Shown here in pieces: positions 18,692 through 27,057 of a stretch of DNA of 37,316 nucleotides (position 1 is its first letter; each line of letters opens with the position of its first letter). The position numbers and the translations under genes were made by a program. The DNA lies in NCBI GenBank assembly GCA_010279815.1, contig QEOQ01000221.1:489566-526881 (forward strand), read 5' to 3'. Source of the DNA: Brachionus plicatilis. Taxonomy: Eukaryota; Rotifera; Eurotatoria; Ploima; Brachionidae. The notes beneath the pieces are model-generated. The model saw nothing but the letters and a program-made list of their open reading frames with translations. It made no database searches and was not told the DNA's origin.

Positions 18692-19770
18692 TTAGACAAC
18701 TAATGGTTTCTTTGATTCTTTTTCGGTCAACTCTTTATCATTTGGATCAGATTCGGAAAATCTCTTGATTTGATTTTCGGTTTGGAAAAAAGTTCCTGTC
18801 TCATTCTGATCATTTGAGCGTACATTGACAGGTGACTGACATAGTGGTAGAAAATCGTTTAAATATCTTACCAAATGGTCTTCTAAAACTGGAGTCTTAA
18901 GGTCTTGTGGGCTAATTTGGGATATTACGTCAATGAAATTTGTTGGCTGATATCCAGGTGTTTTTGGCATCATATTTTCATCATCATCTTTTTGGCCAGC
19001 TTCAAATATTGATTGCGTTTCTTTTTGGTCAATGTAAAGATCATTGTAATCAATCTTTTTTCTCTCAAACGACTTAAGCTTTTCGGCAATGGAGTATTTT
19101 TGTGTCAAGTGTTCTTTCTGATGACACTTTTCGCATAGTGTTTCTTTGACAGGGCATTTTGCTATGTTGTGTCCTTCATCATCACAAAAATAGCATTTTT
19201 GCTTTTGTCCAACAATTGACACAAAACACTTTAAACCATTCATTATTGTGGGCCTGACAAGCTTCCAATAATGTTCTCAACTTCTTTTGGAAATGATATT
19301 CTCACTCTTCTGACACCATTTTTCCTCTCGGGCCTATCTTTATATTTTTCTTCAGTAATGTGTTCAACATTAAGTCCATCAATTCGAACAGCATTAAAGA
19401 AGGTTTCAAGTCTATGATTATCGAAATCAGAGGGCAAGAAGTGAAAACGAAAAGTACAATACCTTCTGAGATCCAGGACTTTATTTGCATCATAAAGTCT
19501 GAAAATGATTCCATTGATATTGATGTCTCGATCGAAATTTTTGGCAACATTAAAAGCAGCATTAAACTCTATTATCCAAACTTTGTTTGAAGAGAAATTG
19601 TAGATACTTGTGATCGCATCATTTTCCACTTGGTTCAGGACAACATCTAGTGCACTAAATAAGACTTTATGGCTAATCGGTTTGTCTAACCTCTTCAAGT
19701 TTAGCTTGACCGAATTTTTAAATATCCACCGTCGGTTTTGGTTTGTTTTGTTGAGCGACATTGCCAACAC
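18692..19770 (-). pseudogene. LINE ORF1 (gag-like, CCHC zinc knuckle), frameshifted
   Basis: The first 175 codons (19770-19243) encode a gag-like nucleic-acid-binding half with no hallmark motif, ending at a stop. The second half (19243-18692, 183 codons) is in the neighbouring frame and begins around a zinc knuckle, C-Y-F-C-D-D-E-G-H-N-I-A-K-C (C-x2-C-x4-H-x4-C). A second knuckle, C-E-K-C-H-Q-K-E-H-L-T-Q-K-Y, has lost its last Cys to Tyr. A Glu/Ser/Lys-rich tail follows. A one-base shift near 19245 explains the split. ORF1 proteins coat the LINE RNA. The flanking plus-strand open frames are shadows of this one. Confidence 0.68.
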
Positions 19771-20115
19771 ACAACTTTCAACGGTTTTTTAAATCAAGTG
19801 ATGACGCTATTAATTAAATTTTGGTTTTTCAAATTTGCTAAGCCAAACGACAATTTTTCAAAAAATTTCAGTTGTAAATATTTTTTTCTTTTTATACCAT
19901 AATTTAATAATTTTAAGTGTAGATATAAGTTTAAATCTTAATTGAGATATATTTTTAATTAATTTAGAGGTAAGTGTTATTAATTTAGACGTGTTTTTAT
20001 TTTTTTAGATGAGTTTCTATTTATTTAGAAGAATTTTTATTAAATTAGAGGTAAGCTTATTAAATTAGCGGTATTTTTATTAAAATAGCGGTATATTTAT
20101 TAAAAATAGCGGTAT

Positions 20116-21113
20116 GCAAAGAATATTCGCCATAAATAAAAAGGCATTTAAGGCGAAGACACCTTTTTTTCAATTCATGAACTTTTGACCCTTAATAGCA
20201 GTGCTAAGAAGAATTGCGTTAAATAATTTAATTTACTGGTTTGCAAAAAAAGCAAATCGAATTTTTGAACAATTTTTGAAATGTATTTTTTAAGATTTCT
20301 TTAATTATGTTTGAAAAAAAATTGATTATTTATTCAATTAAGTATCTTTGCCCTTTTGATCTTCCTGATTTTTACAATTCGATGCTAATCGAATAACGTC
20401 TTTAAGGTTCTTTGAAATATTAGGTTGGTTTTGTGAGAACAAAAGTTTTGATCTTTTTTGGTTTTTGATAATTCCCTAAAAATGAAATGCACAACTATAT
20501 GTTGATTTAATAATTAACAAGCAGTAAATAAATCAAAAATTATTGCTCCCATTTTTTCCAGTAAATTATTCTTCTGCTTTGACAATTAAAAAAATTAAAA
20601 ATAATTCAACTTTAAATTAATAATTTAAGTCTTTCAAAGAAACATATTTTTTAAAAGTATATATTTTTAAAAATTAAAGAATAAATAAAAAAAACTACAT
20701 ATTTTAAGAATATATTTATTTAAAAAATATTGACCAAAAATCGAAAAAATTGATAAAAAAGATAATAAGTTTAAAAAATCAAAGACTTTTTAGTGTCTAT
20801 CAATAATATTAAAGATATTTAGAAGTAAAATTAAAAGTGAGTTGCCCGGTCAAAACATAGACGAATGACAAAATTTGCGATCAAACCATATCAGCGAAAA
20901 AATTTTCCTAAAGAGTAAAAAAATTGGCAAAAATTTTATTTTAATAGAAAATGCCAAATATTTTTAAAGGAAAATAAATATTCTTGAAAAAGCTCAATTT
21001 TTGAATTTTTTTTTCTAGATTAGAGTTTTATGTCATATTTGAAAATTTTTCGTTTCTTTAAATTAAAAACTTAAAATTTTATTTTTTATCGAAAAAAAAT
21101 TAAAAATTAAAAT
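20116..21113. other. AT-rich spacer without recognised gene
   Basis: Nothing coding was recognised between element C and the Merlin-like element. Confidence 0.5.
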
Positions 21114-21976
21114 CTTGAACAATTGTTCAGCATCTTTACTCCGAAAAAAAAATTGAAAAACTTTATGAACATAAAAATATTTATTTACAACTTAAGTTTC
21201 CATGAAAAAATTGATCATAAAATTTATTTAAGATTCACTCGTCTTTTTGATCCTGATGTTTACTACCAAAAATAATATAAAATTGCAATTTAATTATTTA
21301 GCTTTTTATGTTTTACTTCTAAGGTTATACGTTAGTCATAAATTTTCATTTTTTTTGGTTCTATTAGTTTTTCTACATAGTATGACCATTCTGTTCGAGT
21401 ATTTTGTTCGACAACAAAATGATTTTTTACATGGACTCTGGGAGCATTTGAGTTTTACTTTTTAATTTATTATTAAAACAAGATGGATCAGTTTGAGTAG
21501 ACCTTGAAGTTAAAAAAAAAGGCTCAATAGCAGACTTGTTACATGAATCAATAGATGAATTTCGACTACCTCGAGCACTGTTATGATCGGCAATTTAAAT
21601 TTTTCAAATAAAGAGCCGATTTTTACCGAGGTAAATTTTGTGCATTTAGTACAACGTCAGGCATACTTCTCAGGAACGCTGATACACTTTTTTTAAGGTA
21701 CTGTCTAATTTGTGGAATAAGAAGACCTATGTTCATTAAATACATGATTAACTGTAATTCATCCATAGCTCTTATCTCATTAAAATCCATTTTTTTATTA
21801 TTTAAAGATTTTGAATTTCAAGCCAAATGTACATAAAATTTACTTAAAATATTTGCTGGTTTATTTGAAGATTAAGAATAAAAATATAAATACAAAAGAA
21901 ATAGAAATAAAATATATATTTTTTCATAAAGTTTTTCAATTTTTTTTTAGGTAAAGATGCTGAACAATTGTTCAAG
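21114..21976 (-). mobile_element. Merlin/IS1016-like DNA transposon relic with long inverted arms
   Basis: The arms at 21114-21168 and 21924-21976 are inverted copies of 53-55 nt with about two mismatches and a 2-nt gap. Each begins with the palindrome GAACAATTGTTC followed by AGCATCTTTAC. Weaker similarity (TTTTATTTTTTATC...) continues about 40 bp further out on both sides, so the true ends may be near 21075 and 22015. The interior holds a minus-strand transposase relic of the IS1595/ISXO2 type, the bacterial relatives of eukaryotic Merlin. It lies just downstream of receptor copy B and is absent at copy A. Confidence 0.55.
21530..21790 (-). pseudogene. Merlin/ISXO2-like transposase N-terminal relic
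   Basis: The frame starts at ATG 21790 with M-D-F-N-E-I-R-A-M-D-E-L-Q, then L-M-N-I-G-L-L-I-P, the short N-terminal helix of this family, and stops at 21623. An overlapping frame gives R-C-T-K-C-T-K-F-T-S-V-K-I-G-S-L-F-E-K-F-K-L-P-I. This matches the 'WRC..C....S.R.GS.FE.SKLPL' region of ISXO2-like transposases. The expected Trp before R-C is a TGA stop (TGG to TGA), and the upstream pair of zinc-binding cysteines is not evident. The DDE catalytic domain is missing. Confidence 0.55.
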
Positions 21977-22049
21977 AATTTTATTTGTAATATTTTTTTG
22001 ATAAAAAATAAAAACAGCTGGTCATAAAGTTTATCAGTCTCAAAAAATC

Positions 22050-24790
22050 TTGCGAATTAAAATTTTTAATTTGAAAACAAACCTTTGTCATTTATTTTAA
22101 TTTTTATTTCCAATGTTCTTTCCTTTAAAAATTTCAAGTGCCGAATTTTTAAAATTTGAATTTAGATTAAAAAATAAAAAAAATGTATAAATGTTTGAAA
22201 TGGAATAGAAAACTTCACCAACTTCTTGGAAATTACTGCAAATTCTGCTCTGCTTTGTGCAAACATTTAAACTCCGTGGTAAAAGCATTTTTTCAATGAT
22301 AATAAATAGCGAAAAGCCAAAATGTATCATTTTTAACACAATAATCACAAACATATTTAAAACAACAGTGGAAGTAATTTTTGTTTGATGTTTCTCGATT
22401 TCACGAGTACTTTTGTTCACAATCATTTTCGAAGCAATTATTTTTTTCTTTAGTTTTTTGCGCAATTGAATCAACATTTTCAAGTCAAATCCAATTACCA
22501 AAGCCATCAAAAAAACATCATTCAAAAAAAAATTAGCCAAATATAGACAATAAATCATATATGACCTAAAGCCAAAAATTTTTCTGACATTAGGATTATA
22601 ATCTGTGAACTGAAAATGGTCGAATGTGTTGGTATTAGGAAATTCTTGATAATCCGCTTCGTCCAAAACCATAGGCTGTTGATTTATTTCGACGGTGAAC
22701 AATTTGTCCAAAGACAGTACAATGCTTAATAGAATAAATGTAGTTAAAAAAACTTTCATCTTTGTTCTAGCCTTAAAAATTTCAATAGAAAAAAGCTGAT
22801 TTTTACTCAATAGATAAAACCTTATCCAAGAAATAACAATCAATGTCACATTAGACCAAATTTTGAGAATGTTTAAAAAAATTTCTAAAAAAATTTTGTT
22901 GTACATTTGGGCAAAATATTTGCGCACAAATGCCGAACAAAAAATACCATTTACATAAACACATTTGTTAATAATATGAATTCCGTACAGTAAAAAGTAA
23001 ACCAAGTTTACAAGAGAATTAAAAAGCATTAATTGGCATGCAAATATTTCACTTTTAGTTTGTCTAACATTTTTTAGATTTAATAGAATTTTTATGTTAA
23101 GCAAATTTGTGATAAAGCCGATCACTGAAACTACATAAATAAGAACGATTGAAACAAAGTTCATAAATTCCGAAATATAAAGAAAATCTGTTTTACTGAT
23201 GGAAAGTATTGGTGCCGAAAAATTGCCACATAGCTCAAATTTTCTCTTGAATTCACACTTTTGGACCAATTCATTTACATTTTGAAAACATATACTTGTA
23301 TATCCTGATATTGAGTTAAAAATAGATTTGTCATTATCTAGAAACGAAGTTATTGATAAAAGATTATCAAAATGGTTTTGATATAGCCAAAGAAGAGTAC
23401 ACGTGCATTTTATTTGATAACTAGAAACATAAACAAATGTGAATTTATTTAATGATAAATTTTTGAAGTAACATAAATCATTCTCCGAAAATTCATATTC
23501 ACCTAATGTGTCGATATATATTCCGATAGGTTTTTGACTTGTTCCTAAACTATTAAACCAGTTCGATTGATTGAATACTAAAAATTTGAAATTAGCATTA
23601 AAAAATGTGATTAATTTTAATCTTTTTAAATTTGAAATTGATTCTAAATTCAAATAATTGAATGATCCAGTTAAAGAGATGATAGTGGCATTGGAAAAAG
23701 GTGCTGAGTTCAACAATTCTTTGTTTAAATCAATTCTATACGAGTTTAAATAGATTTTTTCTATAATAATGTTTAGTGTTTGATTAACTTCCAAAAATCC
23801 GAGTGTGTTTTGTTTTAAAAAAGTGTCTGATAGACCTCTAAATTCTATGACAAAAATATTCGAATTTTGGAGAATATTAGGGCATGTATTTTTTGAGTAT
23901 TTTGTAGAGAAACTGAATTGCAAGCTGAAAATGTTGCCAAAAACTTTGTTATCAGTGTTTTTATTGGAACATTGATTTAACTTGAATCCGTGAGAATAAA
24001 GCTGAAAGGATGTGTAAAAAAAGTACATTGAAATTGTATCAACATACTTAGTTAATTTTTTTGACAAGTCCGAATTAAAATCAAATCCCTTAATGTCTAA
24101 AAATTTGATCACAATAACATTTTGGAACAAGGAAATGCTCTTTTGTGGTTCGCCTAGTGTGAAATCTAGTGAAGAATCAATAACCAAAGGCTTATGGGGA
24201 TAAAATCCAATTGTATAGTCAAGATCTCGACTGTCAATGCACTCCAAATGAATCTGGTCAAAAGATAAAAAATCTTTAATATCTAATTTTACGGAATAGC
24301 TTTTAGAACCAAATCCAAAGCCTTTAACATGAATTAATTTAAAATAATTTGTTATCATTTTTAAACAATCAGTTTTGGATATTTTGCTTTGATTATTTAA
24401 TTTGAAAAAACCAATACTTTTTTCCAAATTATAAAATATTATAAAGAAAAATATTGAATGCTTCATACCGGAATAAAAATTTTAAAAATTCTAAATTTTT
24501 TTTTTTTTTTTCTAAATCAAAAATAAAATGAAATGAAAAAATTATAAATAATTATTTTTTCCATTTACAATATGATATTTTTGAATAAATTGTAAAATGA
24601 TAGCTAAAAATATGATTTTTATCTAATGCTATTTTATTAAAAGAAGATATTTAAATATTCAATTTATTTCTCAAATATTGAGATATTTAAAATAATTAAA
24701 TAAAACAAATTGTATGAATTTATTTTGTTTTCTTATAATTTCATAAATGCACTTTAGAAACAATTTATTTAAAAAGTCAACTTTAAACAA
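22050..24790 (-). repeat. Duplicated receptor-gene unit, copy B
   Basis: This is the direct-orientation partner of 9787-12530. It covers the coding frame plus short flanks, about 12.3 kb away. The boundaries are approximate. Confidence 0.8.
22097..24466 (-). CDS. Seven-transmembrane receptor with LRR-like ectodomain, copy B
   Basis: An intact intronless frame of 789 residues starts at ATG 24466-24464, the same length as copy A with no indels. By hand count about 58 residues differ (about 93% identity). Differences cluster: about 15 between residues 130 and 173, about 10 between 472 and 532 (TM2 and first extracellular loop), about 10 between 620 and 637 (second extracellular loop), and about 20 between 701 and 789 (TM6, TM7, tail). 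Residues 5-129, 533-619 and 638-700 are identical, and 174-471 has two changes (318, 348). Domain layout, signal peptide and Cys cluster are as in copy A. Both genes look functional. The divergence in extracellular loops could alter ligand response, which is inference. Confidence 0.8.
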   Translation of the reverse strand: MKHSIFFFIIFYNLEKSIGFFKLNNQSKISKTDCLKMITNYFKLIHVKGFGFGSKSYSVKLDIKDFLSFDQIHLECIDSRDLDYTIGFYPHKPLVIDSSLDFTLGEPQKSISLFQNVIVIKFLDIKGFDFNSDLSKKLTKYVDTISMYFFYTSFQLYSHGFKLNQCSNKNTDNKVFGNIFSLQFSFSTKYSKNTCPNILQNSNIFVIEFRGLSDTFLKQNTLGFLEVNQTLNIIIEKIYLNSYRIDLNKELLNSAPFSNATIISLTGSFNYLNLESISNLKRLKLITFFNANFKFLVFNQSNWFNSLGTSQKPIGIYIDTLGEYEFSENDLCYFKNLSLNKFTFVYVSSYQIKCTCTLLWLYQNHFDNLLSITSFLDNDKSIFNSISGYTSICFQNVNELVQKCEFKRKFELCGNFSAPILSISKTDFLYISEFMNFVSIVLIYVVSVIGFITNLLNIKILLNLKNVRQTKSEIFACQLMLFNSLVNLVYFLLYGIHIINKCVYVNGIFCSAFVRKYFAQMYNKIFLEIFLNILKIWSNVTLIVISWIRFYLLSKNQLFSIEIFKARTKMKVFLTTFILLSIVLSLDKLFTVEINQQPMVLDEADYQEFPNTNTFDHFQFTDYNPNVRKIFGFRSYMIYCLYLANFFLNDVFLMALVIGFDLKMLIQLRKKLKKKIIASKMIVNKSTREIEKHQTKITSTVVLNMFVIIVLKMIHFGFSLFIIIEKMLLPRSLNVCTKQSRICSNFQEVGEVFYSISNIYTFFLFFNLNSNFKNSALEIFKGKNIGNKN

Positions 24791-25581
24791 TTTTGCACTA
24801 AAGCATTTCACTGAAAATTGTTATTATTTCAAGATCCAACAGTTTGAAAATTTGACACTTTAAATTGAAATCAATTTTATCTTTAATCATCTTTAATATT
24901 CATATGTTTTTATATTCATTGGTGCCTCTAATGATGCACAATTAAATTTTTTTCATATATTAAACATATTTTTTTGAAAAAAAAAGTATTTTTTAGAAGC
25001 ATGTATATTGTTTGGGAAAATAAATTATTTTTAGTGAAAAAAAAAGACAGTAGGAAAAAGAGATTATCCCTATTTTTTATAATCTTTATTTATAATGGTT
25101 AAAAGAATTTTTTAATTTTTTTACCAAAAGAATTATCAATTGAAATTTAGCAAAAAAAACGAGAACAAAAATTTAAATAATTTGCATCACCTTTATAACC
25201 TTTATCAAGCATTCTGAAATACTAAAACAGATTTTCTAATATGCGCATCTAAAATGTATATTTTAAGAGCATTTTAAGAAGCTTTTTTAAATGGTGCATT
25301 AATTGAATCAGCTGCTTTAATTTATATATTAGATTTTATACATTTTTCAATGTAAATATTTAGCCTTTCAGAAAATAGTCAATACATTTTTCGATTAACG
25401 TACTGATTCTTGTTCTAAAATTCACAACTTTTATTAAATTTTCAAATTATTTATTTTATATGATTTATTTATTTTTTATTTATTTTTTGAAAAACAAAAG
25501 AGTTTTTATTAAAATTTTAATTAATTGCATTTCTATTAGCTAACAATTATTTCTTCTATCGATATTTCGCTATCAAAATAA
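24791..25581. other. AT-rich spacer without recognised gene
   Basis: No coding frame or repeat was recognised upstream of receptor copy B's duplicated flank. Confidence 0.55.
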
Positions 25582-25710
25582 ATCAACCTAGAATTGAATA
25601 CTCGAATTTATCTGCTTAATGAAAAAGAATTTGTAAATAAACCGAAAAAAGGCAGACCAAAGAATTCAGAGAAGTGGTGCTTTAGAGAAAAGCTTTTCAG
25701 TGAAAATTAA
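25582..25710 (+). CDS. Short reading frame with AT-hook motif, exon or relic
   Basis: About 42 codons are open on the plus strand, ending at TAA 25708-25710. They contain N-K-P-K-K-G-R-P-K-N-S-E-K-W, where G-R-P flanked by Lys is an AT-hook type minor-groove DNA-binding motif. There is no ATG at the start, so it would have to be an exon or a fragment of a larger protein. Some transposases carry such motifs, but the family cannot be assigned. Confidence 0.25.
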   Translation: MNLELNTRIYLLNEKEFVNKPKKGRPKNSEKWCFREKLFSEN

Positions 25711-25870
25711 AGACTTGAAAATCTAAATTTTTTCAGGAGTAAAAAAGTCATAGTGTCGAAAAGATTTTCTTAAAATTTATATTTTTTCGACTCATTTTAA
25801 TTTAATTTAACATGAATTTTAATTTCGAATGAAATATTTTTTTTTCTTTAACACAATTTTTTTGTGTTTG

Positions 25871-25960
25871 AAAGTCATTTGGGGTGAAGAGAAACGTGTT
25901 TGTGGGGAAAAGATATTTCATTGTGGAGGAACAATAATCTCAAATAAAAAAAAAAATTAA
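25871..25960 (+). pseudogene. Short relic resembling an S1 (trypsin-like) protease exon
   Basis: An isolated frame reads V-I-W-G-E-E-K-R-V-C-G-E-K-I-F-H-C-G-G-T, continuing I-I-S-N, then runs into an A-tract and stop. H-C-G-G-T-I-I-S is the signature that precedes the catalytic His of S1 peptidases. The rest of the protease, including the TAAHC block, is not found nearby, so this is probably an orphan exon piece. The short length leaves room for chance. Confidence 0.3.
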
Positions 25961-26951
25961 GTCTATCTTTTTACTAGTAAAATAGAAATTAGATTAAGCA
26001 TAAAGTAGCAGTATCTATATTTATTTAAAAAACTAGAAAAATTTTAATTTTCATATCACAAAAAATGTATTTATTTTAATTTGAGCCGTATAAAACTTTT
26101 AAATAAACTATTTTATAAGAAAAAATTTGTCATCTCTGGTCTGGTGTTTCTCATATCTAAGTAATTGTTATTCTCTTATTTTTTAATATATTAATGACTG
26201 CTGAATGAGACAAAACAAATAGTGCGAAATTCGCTACTTTTCGCGGACTACCACATATTAATCACATTTTTCATCTATATAAAAAAAGGGAACTGGGAAA
26301 AGAGGAAAAATAAAAGAACTCAAAAATTGACTTTTGATGAGAATATTAAAATATAAGAAAAAATGCTTAGTTTAATGGTCTTTTTGGATTTTAAAATTCT
26401 AAATTATTCCTTATTCTATCTTAGCTCACTCTCGAAAACTAACGAAAAAATAAATCAAGCAACTGAAAGCAAACAAATTTAAATTCATCCTTTTTAATTT
26501 TGTTTCACACTTTATTTCAATTATTTTGAATTATTTTTAATTTTAAAATAAAATTACTTTTATAACAAATATTCATTTTCTACTTACGCAAATTATGACA
26601 ATGATAAAATTATAAAAAATTAAAATATTAATTTTAATATGAGTAAATTACAATTTTAGATAAAAAAATAAATTGTTCTAATTGAAAATCATCAATTTTT
26701 AAATTTTAAAAGTTAATTTTTTTAAATTTTTGATACTGATTTTCAAACGATATTTTTTATAAATCAGAATTGATGAGGTTGTTATGTTTAAAACTGTGTT
26801 TTAGTTTTTAAAGCTTTAAAAAAATTGAATTAAATTTTGAAAATTTGAAAAATTCTTATACTTAATGCAATTTTACAAATTATAAAAATATATATTTAAT
26901 CTTAATTTGATGAAATTAACAGCTCAATTTTTTGTTAATCTACATTTGATT
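25961..26951. other. AT-rich spacer without recognised gene
   Basis: No coding frame was recognised. Confidence 0.5.
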
Positions 26952-27057
26952 TTTCAACAAGACGGTACTAGTGCACACACTGCTCATTCGGTTCAAGATT
27001 GGTTTAGAAAAAAGCATCCAAATTTATATACCAAGATCACCGAACCATAAAGGCAAA
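26952..27057 (+). pseudogene. Tc1/mariner transposase fragment (second catalytic Asp block)
   Basis: The frame reads F-Q-Q-D-G-T-S-A-H-T-A-H-S-V-Q-D-W-F. This matches the 'QQDGA.AHTA..V..WF' block holding the second catalytic aspartate of the DDE/D triad. After a shift, I-P-R-S-P-N corresponds to the 'WPP.SPDLNP' motif that follows in intact enzymes. Only about 35 codons survive. It is the very segment missing from the relic at 13270-13816, but there is no evidence the two belong to one family. Confidence 0.65.

Larger units (their letters stand above)
17009..19800 (-). mobile_element. Nearly full-length jockey-superfamily LINE with internal ORF2 deletion
   Basis: On the minus strand the order is ORF1 (19770-18692), the ORF2 endonuclease start (about 18580-18300), RT (about 18300-17508), the ORF2 C-terminus (stop at 17212-17214) and a 3' untranslated region ending near 17009 with an AATAAATAAT tail. 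It differs from a complete element by loss of most of the endonuclease domain and the linker to RT, and by several frameshifts. It lies between the arms of element C. Confidence 0.72.
16471..20115. mobile_element. Foldback-type element with repeat-array inverted ends, carrying a LINE (element C)
   Basis: The left arm (about 16471-16735) is roughly thirteen units of about 20 bp, starting with CCGCTAATTTTAATAATTTT and grading inward to CATCTAAATAAATAGAAACT-type units. The right arm (about 19930-20115), inverted, carries about nine units in the same inward order. The two arms align over more than 100 bp (about 16610-16720 with 19985-20090) with few mismatches. Inward units share the CATCTAAATAAAT core with element A, suggesting one superfamily. 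Between the arms lie a zinc-finger-like coding relic (16771-16978) and an antisense LINE (17009-19800). The LINE probably jumped into an originally much shorter element. Confidence 0.7.

Noticed and set aside
19302..19792. Open frames of 60-86 codons overlapping LINE ORF1 on both strands
   Set aside because: Shadows of the ORF1 frame on the minus strand, which has the gag-like and zinc-knuckle content.
21247..21465. 72-codon plus-strand hydrophobic frame
   Set aside because: Lies inside the Merlin-like element, is opposite to its transposase relic, and has no recognisable features.
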